Positions 8,266-17,257 are shown, numbered from the stretch's first letter. The stretch: DNA of 64,000 nt from Kitasatospora albolonga (GCA_002082585.1 CP020563.1:7930001-7994000), one strand, 5' to 3'. Program-made: numbers and translations. The notes: generated from the letters alone by a model not told the origin.

Positions 8266-9330
8266 GTGCCCGGTACGTCCACCCTCGGCCGCCCTGTCGC
8301 GGCGGCCCGTGAACACCAGCGACCCGCCCCCGCCCGTACCGCCCTGCGCGGCGGCGGACTGCTCGTCCTCGCGGCGCTGCTCCTGCTCCTCGTCGCCCTC
8401 AGCACCTGGATCGGCACCAAGGACACCTCGCTCGGCCAGGTGTGGTCGGCGCTCTGGAACGACGACGGCTCCTACACCACCGATGTGGTACGGCAGTTGA
8501 GGCTGCCGCGCACCCTCGTCGGCCTGATGGCCGGTGCCGCGCTCGGCGTGGCGGGAGCGGTGATGCAGGCCGTCACCCGCAACCCCCTGGCCGACCCCGG
8601 GCTCCTCGGCGTCAACGCGGGCGCCTCCGCCGCCGTGGTGTTCGGCATCGGGGTCGTCGGGCTCGCGGGCTTCGGTTCGCTGGTGTGGTTCTCCTTCGCG
8701 GGCGCGGCGCTCACGACCGTCGTCGTGTACGTCCTCGGCGCCTCCGGGAGGGCCGGGCCCACCCCCGTACGCCTCGCCCTGGCCGGGGCCGCCGTCAGCG
8801 CCAGTCTGAGCGGGGTCATCGCCGGGCTCACCGTCTTCGACTCCGCCACCTACGACTACCTGCGCTTCTGGATGGTCGGCTCCCTCGCCGGACGGGAACC
8901 CCAACTCGTCGTGCAGCTCCTGCCGTTCATCGTGGCCGGTCTGGTGATCGCCCTGCTGCTGGCCCGCTCGCTCAACTCCCTCGCCCTGGGGGAGGAGCTG
9001 GGCCGGGCGCTCGGGGCGCGGATCGCCCGGACCCGGATCGCCGCCGTGGTCGTGGTGACCCTGCTCTGCGGGGCGTCGACCGCGGCCGCGGGGCCGATCG
9101 CCTTCGTGGGCCTGGTCGTTCCCCTGGTGGCACGCTGGCTGACCGGGCCCGATCTGCGCTGGGTGCTGCCGTACTCGATGCTGCTCGCCCCCGTGCTCCT
9201 GCTGGTCTCGGACATCATCGGCCGGGTGGCGCTGCCCGGTGACGAACTGGAGGTCGGCGCGGTGACCGCGCTCATCGGGGCGCCGGTCTTCATCGCCATG
9301 GTGTGCCGCCGCAAGGGGGCGTCGCTGTGA
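8266..9330 (+). CDS. FecCD-family iron-siderophore ABC permease (first subunit)
   Basis: 354 residues, GTG start. A polytopic inner-membrane subunit with about ten hydrophobic segments, homologous to FepD/FhuB/CchC. The family hallmarks RLPRTLVGLMAGAALGVAGAVMQ and RNPLADPGLLGVNAGAS are at residues 80-125, and the ATPase-coupling loop around GEELGRALG lies near residue 240. It overlaps the second permease by four bases (GTGA), so the two are one translational unit. No ATP-binding protein gene lies next to them, so the importer must borrow an ATPase encoded elsewhere. Confidence 0.93.
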   Translation: MPGTSTLGRPVAAAREHQRPAPARTALRGGGLLVLAALLLLLVALSTWIGTKDTSLGQVWSALWNDDGSYTTDVVRQLRLPRTLVGLMAGAALGVAGAVMQAVTRNPLADPGLLGVNAGASAAVVFGIGVVGLAGFGSLVWFSFAGAALTTVVVYVLGASGRAGPTPVRLALAGAAVSASLSGVIAGLTVFDSATYDYLRFWMVGSLAGREPQLVVQLLPFIVAGLVIALLLARSLNSLALGEELGRALGARIARTRIAAVVVVTLLCGASTAAAGPIAFVGLVVPLVARWLTGPDLRWVLPYSMLLAPVLLLVSDIIGRVALPGDELEVGAVTALIGAPVFIAMVCRRKGASL

Positions 9331-10478
9331 CGGCCACCGAAGTGCGGCCCGCCTGGAAGGCGCCCGGCGGTACGGCGGACGCGGCCCGGCCGGTGCGGCT
9401 GTGGGCCGGGCGGGTCAGCTTCCGGATGCACCGGCGGACCGGGGCGGTGAGCGTCGGGGCGCTGCTGCTGGCCGGGGCGCTGCTGCTGGTCGGCCTCTGC
9501 CTCGGCGCGTACCCGGTGACGGTGGGCGAGGTGGCCCGCGCCCTGTTCCACGGGACGGGGGACCGGCTCGCCGTCCACTTCGTCAACCAGGAACGGCTTC
9601 CGCAGGCGCTGCTGGCGATCCTCGTCGGCTGCGCGCTCGGTGTCAGCGGCGCGATCTTCCAGAGCGTCTCCCGCAACGCCCTGGCCAGCCCCGATGTCAT
9701 CGGCTTCAACAGCGGTGCGGCGACCGGCGCGATCCTGGTCATCGTGACGTTCGGCGGCGCGGCGGCCTCGGTGGCGGCCGGGGCGATCGCCGGGGGACTG
9801 GTCACCGCCCTGGTGGTCTCCGTACTGGCGAGCCGGGGCGGGCTGCACGGCATCCGGCTGGTGCTCATCGGGCTCGGGGTGACCGCCATGCTCGGCTCGG
9901 TCAACTCCTATCTGCTCACCCGGTCCTCGCTCAACGACGCCCAGAACGCGCACATCTGGCTGGTCGGCACGCTGAACGGGCGGGGCTGGAGCTCGGTGCA
10001 GACCATGGCCGTGGCACTGGCGGTGCTGCTGCCCCTGACGCTGCTGTTCGGCCGACGGCTGCGGATGATGGAGCTGGGCGACGACCTGGCGACCGGACTG
10101 GGCGTCCGGGTGAACCGTTCGCGGCTCGCCCTGACCGTCCTGGGCATCGGGCTGTGCGGGGTCGCGGTGGCGAGCGCCGGGCCCATCCCGTTCATCGCGC
10201 TGGCCGCACCCCAGATCGCCGTCATGATCACCCGCAGCCCCGGGGCCAGCCTGGTCTCGGCGGGGGCGGTGGGCGCCGGACTGCTGTCGGCCGCGCACCT
10301 GGCCTCCGGCCAGTTCTTCACCGTACTGGTCTGGGCCGACCGGCAGATCGGCTGGATTCAGGTGGCCGAGGAATCCCAGCGCAACAACCTGCTTCCCGTC
10401 GGCGTCACCACGGCCGTGCTGGGCGGTGTCTATCTGGCGTGGGTCCTGTTCAGACGGCGTGGTACCGGCAGCGCGTGA
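9327..10478 (+). CDS. FecCD-family iron-siderophore ABC permease (second subunit)
   Basis: 383 residues from the GTG at 9327, which overlaps the stop of the first permease and is preceded by AAGGGGG. Homologous to FepG/CchD. After a hydrophilic N-terminus of about 45 residues come about ten membrane segments, including RLPQALLAILVGCALGVSGAIFQ, RNALASPDVIGFNSGA and the ATPase-contact loop GDDLATGLGVRVNR. It pairs with the preceding subunit to form the translocation channel. An in-frame ATG at 9303 lies inside the upstream gene and is less likely. Confidence 0.92.
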   Translation: MTATEVRPAWKAPGGTADAARPVRLWAGRVSFRMHRRTGAVSVGALLLAGALLLVGLCLGAYPVTVGEVARALFHGTGDRLAVHFVNQERLPQALLAILVGCALGVSGAIFQSVSRNALASPDVIGFNSGAATGAILVIVTFGGAAASVAAGAIAGGLVTALVVSVLASRGGLHGIRLVLIGLGVTAMLGSVNSYLLTRSSLNDAQNAHIWLVGTLNGRGWSSVQTMAVALAVLLPLTLLFGRRLRMMELGDDLATGLGVRVNRSRLALTVLGIGLCGVAVASAGPIPFIALAAPQIAVMITRSPGASLVSAGAVGAGLLSAAHLASGQFFTVLVWADRQIGWIQVAEESQRNNLLPVGVTTAVLGGVYLAWVLFRRRGTGSA

Positions 10479-10479
10479 G

Positions 10480-10498
10480 CCGCCAAGTTGCTTGGCGG
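10480..10498 (+). terminator. Short hairpin after permease pair
   Basis: CCGCCAAG-ttg-CTTGGCGG begins two bases after the permease stop and precedes mbtH by 74 bases. An 8-bp stem with a 3-base loop could act as a weak terminator or an RNA-stability element that lowers mbtH expression relative to the permeases. No U-run follows. Confidence 0.4.
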
Positions 10499-10572
10499 GA
10501 AAGGAGGTTCGCGGAAGGACGCGGAAGATACGCTTGCCCGGGCATGTGCTTCATCCAGACCGAGGAGGACCG

Positions 10573-10791
10573 GTGACCAACCCCTTCGAGGACGAGAACG
10601 GCACCTACCTGGTGCTTGTCAACGACGAGGGCCAGCACTCCCTGTGGCCCGCCTTCGCCGAGGTGCCGGGCGGCTGGACCGTGGCCCGCACGGAGGGCAG
10701 CCGTCAGGACTGCCTGGACTACGTGGAGCGGAACTGGACGGACCTGCGGCCCAAGAGCCTGCTGGAGAGCGCGGCGGCCGATCCGGCGTGA
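10573..10791 (+). CDS. MbtH-family protein
   Basis: 72 residues. MbtH proteins bind and activate adenylation domains of non-ribosomal peptide synthetases. The full signature is present: NPFEDENGTYLVLVNDEGQHSLWP near the N-terminus, PGGWTV, and NWTDLRPKSL, including the three conserved tryptophans. GTG start preceded by GAGGAGGACC. It lies beside siderophore transport genes, as cchK does in coelichelin loci. No NRPS is encoded anywhere in this window, so its partner must be elsewhere or lost. Confidence 0.95.
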   Translation: MTNPFEDENGTYLVLVNDEGQHSLWPAFAEVPGGWTVARTEGSRQDCLDYVERNWTDLRPKSLLESAAADPA

Positions 10792-10817
10792 GCCGCGCCC
10801 CGCAGGGGGACGTTCCC

Positions 10818-10855
10818 GGCTGCCCGCCGGTGCCGCACGGCACCGGCGGGCAGCC
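10818..10855. terminator. Bidirectional terminator between mbtH and binding-protein genes
   Basis: A perfect 17-bp GC-rich stem (10818-10834 with 10839-10855) with a GCAC loop sits between two convergent genes. No T-run, which is common for Streptomyces terminators. Confidence 0.8.
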
Positions 10856-10869
10856 CTCGTCCACCGCCG

Positions 10870-11859
10870 CTACAGCTGCTTGAGCATGGCCTCGATCTCG
10901 TCGACCGCGCCGATGGCGAAGGTGTAGTTGGCCATCACGAAGTGCTTCGAGGGGAAGGCGCGCCCGGCCTTGACGGCGGGCACGCCCTTCCACAGTTTGT
11001 GGTCCAGCAGCTGCTGGGTCGTGGGCGTCGCCTTCCCGTCGTACTGCACCGAGTAGATCAGCGCGTCGCAGTCCTTGAGGACATCCATCTCCTCGTAGCT
11101 CCTGGCCACGAAGCCCGCCTCCTTCTCCGGCAGTCCGGCGCCGATGCGGAGCCCGACATCACGCATCACCGTCACCAGCGGCGTACCGAGGAAGAACTTC
11201 CCGTTCGGTCCGCCGCTCAGCGGCGCCCAGGTCGTCGTGCTGATCTGCTTGCTGTAGGCCGTCCGCACCTCCGACAGCCGACGCTCGTACTCCTTTTCCC
11301 TCTCCGCGAGCCGGCTCTCCCTGTTGACCGCCTTGGCGACCTTCGCTATCTGCTGGTGCCAGAGCGATCCGCTGGTGTGCCAGTCGAAGTACGCGACGGG
11401 GGCGATGGTCTTGAGCGGAGCCGACTTCTCCTTGTAGAACTGATCAATGATCAGATCCGGCTTCAGCGCCGCGATGGCCTGGGAGTTGGGCGTTCCCGAG
11501 GCCCCGATGGTATCGACGTCCTTGAGCTGTGCGTACACATCCGGAGGCAGCAGCTGCGCGTTGGCCGCCCCGTCGGGGACCCCGACGGGCACCAGGCCGA
11601 GATCGAGGAGCATCAGGGCGTCGTAGTTCTCCAGCACCACCACCCGCTCCGGCTTCTCCGGCACCCGTACGGTCCCGTTGTCCGTGTCCAGGCTGCGCGT
11701 GGCCGCGCCGGACGGGGCCGTGGACCCGCCGTCCGGGCCCTCCGAGCCGGACTCGCCCACGCCGCAGGCGCTCAGCCCTAAGGCCGCCGCCGCACCCGTG
11801 AGTCCGCCGAGGAACCGCCTGCGCTCCACCTGGCCGGACAGGACGCGTGAACGTGTCAT
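10870..11859 (-). CDS. Iron-siderophore ABC substrate-binding lipoprotein
   Basis: 329 residues. N-terminus VERRRFLGGLTGAAAALGLSAC combines a twin-arginine-type motif (Arg13-15, FLGG) with a lipobox whose Cys32 would be lipidated. The rest is a class III FepB/FhuD-like binding protein: PERVVVLENYDALMLLDLGLVPVGV, KPDLIIDQF and the long connecting helix. AAGGAGCGACC precedes the ATG. An iron box lies 58 bases upstream, so it should be induced by iron starvation. It most likely feeds the two FecCD permeases encoded convergently next door. The ferric ligand cannot be told from sequence. Confidence 0.9.
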   Translation of the reverse strand: MTRSRVLSGQVERRRFLGGLTGAAAALGLSACGVGESGSEGPDGGSTAPSGAATRSLDTDNGTVRVPEKPERVVVLENYDALMLLDLGLVPVGVPDGAANAQLLPPDVYAQLKDVDTIGASGTPNSQAIAALKPDLIIDQFYKEKSAPLKTIAPVAYFDWHTSGSLWHQQIAKVAKAVNRESRLAEREKEYERRLSEVRTAYSKQISTTTWAPLSGGPNGKFFLGTPLVTVMRDVGLRIGAGLPEKEAGFVARSYEEMDVLKDCDALIYSVQYDGKATPTTQQLLDHKLWKGVPAVKAGRAFPSKHFVMANYTFAIGAVDEIEAMLKQL

Positions 11860-11916
11860 GGTCGCTCCTTGATCGAGAAACAGAGGATCTTCCGAGCGCG
11901 CCGGAGCGGTCGGAAG

Positions 11917-11935
11917 TAAGGTATGCCTAACCTAC
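11917..11935 (-). promoter_or_regulatory. Iron box in the divergent binding-protein / hydrolase promoter region
   Basis: Read on the minus strand, GTAGGTTAGGCATACCTTA matches 15 of 19 consensus iron-box positions. It lies 58 bases before the binding-lipoprotein start and 59 bases before the small ORF that opens the rightward operon, so one site could control both directions. Confidence 0.8.
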
Positions 11936-11993
11936 CGTCTCCGTGCGGGATGCACGGAACCGGCCACCCCAACCAGCAGCGAGGAGCGGGGAC

Positions 11994-12101
11994 ATGAGCA
12001 GGGCCACGACCGAAGGACACGGCGTCCGGAGGCCGTTCACGACCGACAGCCACCCCACCGCCCACCGGACCGGGGGCGCATCCCAGGACAGCGAGGTCTG
12101 A
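11994..12101 (+). CDS. Candidate 35-residue peptide upstream of the siderophore hydrolase
   Basis: An ATG preceded by the strong ribosome site GAGGAGCGGGG opens a 35-codon frame that ends seven bases before the hydrolase start. The peptide is hydrophilic, rich in His, Thr and Arg, with no signal peptide or membrane segment, and I do not recognise it. The good Shine-Dalgarno and the position directly behind the iron box suggest it is translated, possibly as a leader that couples translation into the hydrolase. It could also be chance. Confidence 0.35.
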   Translation: MSRATTEGHGVRRPFTTDSHPTAHRTGGASQDSEV

Positions 12102-12108
12102 TCCCGCC

Positions 12109-13023
12109 ATGCCTTCCGCACCCCTCAACGGCATCACCCTGACCTACGACGACACGGGCGAGGGGGAACCCGTCGTGCTCGTCAACGGCACCGCCGCCGC
12201 CCGCACCACCTGGCGCGCCCGCCAGACCCCCGCCCTCACCGCGGCCGGCTACCGGGTCGTGGCCCCGGACAACCGGGGCCTCCCGCCCAACGTGTCACCG
12301 CCCGGCGGCATCACCCTGGACACCATGGCGGCCGACGTGGCCGCCCTGATCGAGCACCTCGGCCTCGGGCCCTGCCGGGTCGTCGGCTTCTCCATGGGCG
12401 CCGCCGTCGTCGGCGAACTCCTCATCGCCCGCCCCGAACTCGTCAGCCAGGCCGTGCTGATGGCGGGATGGGCCCGCCCCCACACGTTCGGCGTCGCCCT
12501 CCACCGGGCCCGCCGCGAACTGTACGACCGCGGGATCGAGGTGCCCGCCTCCCACCGGGCCGTCTTCGCCGCCCTGTGCTACCTCTCGCCCCACACCCTG
12601 CGCGATCCGCAGGCGGCGCAGGACTGGCTCGACGTCTTCACCTACGCACCGGCGGAGAACGGACCGGGCGTCCGCGCCCAGTACGACACCCTGGACGGCC
12701 CCGACCGGCGGCCCCGGTACGCCACGATCGACGTCCCGCTCCTGTGCGTCGGATTCGCCGACGACGCCCTGGTGCCGCCGGAGATCACCCGGGAGATCGC
12801 CGAGACCGTTCCGGGCGCCCGCTACGTCCAGATCGAACGCGCCGGTCACTTCGGCCATCTGGAACGCCCGGCGGAGGTCAACGCCGCCCTGCTCGGCTTC
12901 TTCGCGGAGCGCCCGCAGCGCCCCGAGTGCCCCGAGCGGTCCGTCCCCTCCGCCGAGCCCGGCCGCCCCGACCGGTCCGCGCGCCCGGAAGACCCCTCCG
13001 GCGCCGGACGGGGGTCCATATGA
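12109..13023 (+). CDS. Alpha/beta hydrolase, probably siderophore-related
   Basis: 304 residues. Alpha/beta-hydrolase fold with nucleophile elbow GFSMG (Ser95), acid in VGFADDALVP (about Asp218), and catalytic His in GHFGHLERP (about His247). The oxyanion segment reads LVNGTAAARTTW instead of the usual HG. The last 40 residues are a Pro/Arg-rich tail. It sits between an iron box and two ABC exporter genes and overlaps the first of these by ATGA. In coelichelin loci an esterase (CchJ) belongs to a similar gene set, so a role in siderophore release is plausible but not shown. Confidence 0.75.
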   Translation: MPSAPLNGITLTYDDTGEGEPVVLVNGTAAARTTWRARQTPALTAAGYRVVAPDNRGLPPNVSPPGGITLDTMAADVAALIEHLGLGPCRVVGFSMGAAVVGELLIARPELVSQAVLMAGWARPHTFGVALHRARRELYDRGIEVPASHRAVFAALCYLSPHTLRDPQAAQDWLDVFTYAPAENGPGVRAQYDTLDGPDRRPRYATIDVPLLCVGFADDALVPPEITREIAETVPGARYVQIERAGHFGHLERPAEVNAALLGFFAERPQRPECPERSVPSAEPGRPDRSARPEDPSGAGRGSI

Positions 13024-14765
13024 ACCGCCGCACCACCACCACCGAGCAGCCGCCCACCGGCCCGGACGCACCCGCCGCCCCCACCACCGGGGACGGCCTC
13101 CGGCTCCTGGCATCCTGCCTCCGGGACCGCCCCGCCCTCGCCGCCCTCGCCGTACTCGGCGGCCTCGTCTACCAGCTCGCGCTCATCGCCCTGCCCTGGA
13201 TCGTCGAACGCGCCGTCGACCAGGGCATCGTGGACGGCGACACCTCCGCCCTGCGCTCCTGGGCCCTCGCCGTCGTCGGGGCCGGTGTCCTCGCCGCCCT
13301 CGCCGAGATGGCCCTCGGCTGGTACTCCACCCTGCTCGCCACCACCCAGGGCAACCGCCTCTACATCGCCCTCGCCGACCGGGTCGCCCGCCTCGACACC
13401 CGTACGCTCACCCGCTTCGGCGAAGGCGACCTCGCCCTGCGCGGCACCCGTGACGTGGACCTGGTGCGCACCTGGCTCTCCGGCTTCGCCTCGTTCGTCA
13501 CCGGGGTCGCCGGATTCGCCGTCATCATCGCGGCCATCATGCGGCTCGACCCGCTGCTCGCCGCCCTCTGCGTCCTGTGCGTCCCGCCCCTGGTGTGGAT
13601 CAACACCTACCGGTTCCCCCGGCGGTTCGGCGCCGCCAACGCCCGGCTCTCCGCCGCTCACGGGAGCCGCGCCGACGCGGTGGAGGAGCTGCTCTCGGCC
13701 AGTGCCGCCGTACGCGGACTCGGCGGCGAACCCGCCCTCGTACGACGGCACCACGAGCGCAGCGCCACCGTCACCGAGCACACCCTCGCCACCGGCCGGA
13801 TCTCCGCCGACTGGGCCGCGCTCTCACCGTTCGTACCGGCCCTCGCCATCGGCGCCGGACTCGGCCTCGGCGGCGTCGCGGTCCTGCGCGGCCCCCTGTC
13901 CGTCGGTGGCATCGTCGCCTTCACCGGCTGGATGAGCATGCTCGTCCTGTGGGTCGGCGTCATCACCCTGCGGATCAGCCAGCTCAGCCAGGCCACCACC
14001 GCCGCCCGCCGCCTCCAGGACGTCCTGCTGCCCCGGCCCACCGACCGCCCCGAGGGCACGGAAGCCTTACCCGCGACCGGCGACCTCACCGCCGAGGGCG
14101 TCAGCCACCGCTCCGGCGGCCACCTCACCCTCGCCCCCGTCGACCTCACCGTCCGCCCCGGCGAACTCATCGCCGTCACCGGCCCCACCGGCTCCGGCAA
14201 GACCACCCTGCTCAGAATCCTCGCCGGACTCCTGCCGCCCACCACCGGCACCGTACGCTTCGGCGGCCTCCCGCTGGAGGCGGCCGGCACCGCCGAACTC
14301 CACGCCAGGATCGGCTACGTGCCCCAGCGCCCCGTCACCCTCAGCGGCACCCTCGCCGACAACCTCCGCCTGGGCGCCCCCTACACGGACGACGAACTGC
14401 GCGAGGCATGCCGCACCGCCGCACTCGACGACACCCTCGCCTCCGCCCCCGACGGTCTGGACACCCCCGTCGGCGAACGCGGGAACACCCTCTCCGGCGG
14501 CCAGCTCCAACGCCTCGCCCTCGCCCGGGCCCTCCTGCGCCGACCGGCCGTCCTGCTGCTCGACGACATCACCTCGGCCATCGACACCACCACCGAACGC
14601 GCCCTGCTGGAACGGCTCCGCGCCCGGCCGGGGACGACCACGATCGTCTGCGCCACCCACCGCCCCACCGTCATCGAAGCGGCCGACCGCACCCTCGCCC
14701 TGACACCGGCCCGGACGCCCGGCGCCGACCACGTAACGGAGGAGCAGGTGAGCACCGGTGGCTGA
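13020..14765 (+). CDS. ABC exporter half-transporter, degenerate-site subunit
   Basis: 581 residues: an N-terminal six-helix membrane domain (about 40-330) and a C-terminal ATPase. Walker A GPTGSGKTT is at about 388-396, the signature LSGGQ at 491-495, Walker B LLLDD at about 511-516, and the H-loop His in CATHRP. Position 516, normally the catalytic Glu, is Asp. The ATG overlaps the hydrolase stop and the 3' end overlaps the second exporter gene by eight bases. Together the two are expected to form a heterodimer that exports a small molecule, most likely a siderophore given the neighbours. Confidence 0.88.
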   Translation: MNRRTTTTEQPPTGPDAPAAPTTGDGLRLLASCLRDRPALAALAVLGGLVYQLALIALPWIVERAVDQGIVDGDTSALRSWALAVVGAGVLAALAEMALGWYSTLLATTQGNRLYIALADRVARLDTRTLTRFGEGDLALRGTRDVDLVRTWLSGFASFVTGVAGFAVIIAAIMRLDPLLAALCVLCVPPLVWINTYRFPRRFGAANARLSAAHGSRADAVEELLSASAAVRGLGGEPALVRRHHERSATVTEHTLATGRISADWAALSPFVPALAIGAGLGLGGVAVLRGPLSVGGIVAFTGWMSMLVLWVGVITLRISQLSQATTAARRLQDVLLPRPTDRPEGTEALPATGDLTAEGVSHRSGGHLTLAPVDLTVRPGELIAVTGPTGSGKTTLLRILAGLLPPTTGTVRFGGLPLEAAGTAELHARIGYVPQRPVTLSGTLADNLRLGAPYTDDELREACRTAALDDTLASAPDGLDTPVGERGNTLSGGQLQRLALARALLRRPAVLLLDDITSAIDTTTERALLERLRARPGTTTIVCATHRPTVIEAADRTLALTPARTPGADHVTEEQVSTGG

Positions 14766-16506
14766 ACCCCGGCTCCTGACCGCCAACCCCGACCAGCGCC
14801 GCGTCCTGCGCCGCGCCTGGCCCCACCTGCGCCCCGAGAGGCGGGGCATCGCCCTCGCCCTGGCCACGAGCGCCGCCGCGACCGCCACCGCCGTCGCCGT
14901 CCCCGCCGTCGTCGGCGCGGGCGTCGACCAGCTCCTGGAACGCGACCGCGCGGGCCTGTTCACCGCCGTCGCCGCGCTCACCGTACTGGCGCTGCTCAGA
15001 CTCGTCCTGTTCCGCCAGTCGGAACTCCTGCTCATCACCGTCGGCGAACGCGTCGTCCGCGCCCTGCGCGAACTGGCCGTCACCCGGCTCTCCCGCGCAC
15101 CCCTCCGCTTCCTCGAAGCCCACCCCTCCGGTGACCTGCTGCGCCGGACCACCACCGAGATCGCCGACCTCGCCACCTTCGTCCGCAGCCAGCTCCCCGA
15201 CGTCCTCACCGTCGCCGGGTACCTCGTCCTCACCACCGTGCTGCTGCTCACCTACTCGCCGCTGCTCACGCTGGCCCTGGCCCTCGTGTTCGTGCCCGCC
15301 GTCGTCTGCGTGCTGCGGCTCTTCAAGAAGGCCGCCGACCCGGCCTTCGCCGCCGAGGCCGCCGCGGCCGGGAGGGTGGCGACCACCTACCGCGAGCTGG
15401 TCCAGTCCCGCGAGATGCTCGTGACCGGCGGCGGCACCGGCTTCTGGCGCACGCGCTTCCTCGCCGACAACGAGCGCCGCTACCGCGCGGCCCGGCGCAG
15501 CCAGCGCAGCCTCTTCCTCATCAGCCTCTCCCGCATCGTCCAGAGCGTGACGACCGCCGTGCTCCTCCTCGCCGGAGGCTGGCTCACCGCCCGGGGCTCC
15601 ATCAGCGTCGGTACGGTCGTGGTCTTCATCCTCGCCACCCGCCAGCTCTTCGACTCCGCCACCCAGGCATCGAACCTGGTCGGCCAGGTGCAGAGCTCCC
15701 TCGTCGGCCTCGCGCGCCTGCTCGACCTGCTCACCACCACCGCGCCCCGGCCCGCGTCCGACGGCACCCCGCCCCACCCGGTGTCCGAGGTCACCGCCGA
15801 ACGCGGCCCGCTCGACATCGAGGACGTCCACTACGCGTACGTGGCCGGGACCGAGGTCCTGCGCGGTCTCTCCGTACGGGTCGAACCGGGCGAACGCGTC
15901 GGGCTCGTCGGCCCCACCGGCTCCGGCAAGACCACCCTCGCCAAGCTCATGACCGGCCTGTACGCCCCCGACAGCGGCACCGTCCGCTACGACGGCCACG
16001 ACCTGAGGAGCCTCCCGCCCGGCGAACTGCGCCGCCGGATCGTCCTCATCCCGCAGCGCGTCCACATGATCGAGGGCACCCTGCTGGACAACCTCCGGCT
16101 CGTCCCGGGCGACCCCGGTGAGCAGGCCATCGCCCGGGCGGCCGGACAGCTCGGCCTCAGCGGCTGGATCGACTCGCTCGACGAGGGACTCCACACCCGC
16201 CTCGGCCGGGACAGCGGCAGGCTCTCGGCCGGTGAACTCCAGCTGGTCGGCCTGGTGCGCGCCGCCCTCCTCGACCCGGCCGTCCTCGTCCTCGACGAGG
16301 CCACCGCCGACATCGACCCCGGGACCGCCCGGACCCTGGAATCGGCGCTCGACACCCTGCGGGCCGACCGCACCCTCATCGTCATCGCCCACCGGGAGGC
16401 CACCATCGAACGGCTCCCGCGCGTCATCCGCCTGGAGAACGGCTCCCGTACGCGCCTGGGGAACGGCTCCCGTACGCCCTCCGTCCGGAGGGGAACGCGC
16501 TGCTGA
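14758..16506 (+). CDS. ABC exporter half-transporter, second subunit
   Basis: 582 residues, GTG start overlapping the preceding gene. Six-helix membrane domain (about 25-320), then an ATPase with Walker A GPTGSGKTT, an atypical signature LSAGE at 489-493, Walker B LVLDEATADID with catalytic Glu514, and the H-loop in IAHRE. The normal Walker B and degenerate signature complement the partner subunit, as expected for a heterodimer with one working ATP site. The C-terminus ends in an imperfect repeat encoding NGSRT twice. Confidence 0.88.
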   Translation: MAEPRLLTANPDQRRVLRRAWPHLRPERRGIALALATSAAATATAVAVPAVVGAGVDQLLERDRAGLFTAVAALTVLALLRLVLFRQSELLLITVGERVVRALRELAVTRLSRAPLRFLEAHPSGDLLRRTTTEIADLATFVRSQLPDVLTVAGYLVLTTVLLLTYSPLLTLALALVFVPAVVCVLRLFKKAADPAFAAEAAAAGRVATTYRELVQSREMLVTGGGTGFWRTRFLADNERRYRAARRSQRSLFLISLSRIVQSVTTAVLLLAGGWLTARGSISVGTVVVFILATRQLFDSATQASNLVGQVQSSLVGLARLLDLLTTTAPRPASDGTPPHPVSEVTAERGPLDIEDVHYAYVAGTEVLRGLSVRVEPGERVGLVGPTGSGKTTLAKLMTGLYAPDSGTVRYDGHDLRSLPPGELRRRIVLIPQRVHMIEGTLLDNLRLVPGDPGEQAIARAAGQLGLSGWIDSLDEGLHTRLGRDSGRLSAGELQLVGLVRAALLDPAVLVLDEATADIDPGTARTLESALDTLRADRTLIVIAHREATIERLPRVIRLENGSRTRLGNGSRTPSVRRGTRC

Positions 16507-16610
16507 CGCACGGCCGACCCGCTGCCGGTCACGGCTGATCCCCGGGGCGAGGCGATGCGCCTAGGCTGCCACCCGGCACGAGAACCGGCAGCGACCCAGG
16601 AGCACACCCC

Positions 16611-17159
16611 ATGTCCGACCCCGCCCCGCAGCACCCTTTCCCCGATGCCTTCCGCCCCGGCGAGGCGCCCGCGCCGCACCCGCTCCTGGAGCCGGTGCTC
16701 GGGCTCCTGGGGAGCTGGAGAGGCCGGGGGCGGGGCGGGTACCCGACGCTGGAGGAGGAGTTCAGCTACGCGCAGGAGGTCACCTTCAGCCACGACGGAC
16801 GGCCGTTCCTCCACTACGCGGCGCGCGCCTGGCTGATCGACGCGGACGGTGCCCCGCTGCGGCCCTCGGCGCGGGAGAGCGGCTGGTGGCGGCTTCAGCC
16901 GGAGGGGCGCGTGGAGGCGCTGATCACCCAGCCCACCGGAGTCGCCGAGATCGCGGTCGGGCGGGCCGACGGGGGCACGGTCGACCTCGCCACGCACGAG
17001 GTGGCTCTCGCGCCCACGGCCAAGCAGGTCGATGCCAGCCGCCGCCACTACACCCTGACCGACGGGGACACGCTCACCTTCGTCCACCAACTCGCCGCGG
17101 TCGGGCAGCCGTTGCAGCACCACCTGTCGGCGGAGCTGCGGCGGGACGGCAGGAAATAG
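16611..17159 (+). CDS. Nitrobindin-like FABP-family heme protein
   Basis: 182 residues. The motif GSWRGRGRG at residues 34-42 is the GxWxGxG signature of nitrobindins, ten-stranded beta-barrels that bind ferric heme and isomerise peroxynitrite to nitrate. [12 protein letters not shown] and the [26 protein letters not shown] core also fit. A C-terminal histidine (in FVHQLA or QHHLSAEL) would be the axial heme ligand. ATG start; no operon partner. It lies about 100 bases after the exporter gene, and nothing obvious connects it to iron uptake. Confidence 0.85.
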   Translation: MSDPAPQHPFPDAFRPGEAPAPHPLLEPVLGLLGSWRGRGRGGYPTLEEEFSYAQEVTFSHDGRPFLHYAARAWLIDADGAPLRPSARESGWWRLQPEGRVEALITQPTGVAEIAVGRADGGTVDLATHEVALAPTAKQVDASRRHYTLTDGDTLTFVHQLAAVGQPLQHHLSAELRRDGRK

Positions 17160-17257
17160 CCGTTCGGCCCGAGGAGGAGGACCTGGCCGGATTTGCATCT
17201 CGGAGGTCTTCCAAGGCATATGGACAGCACAACTTTTGGTAAAGGAGTTCGAATCCG

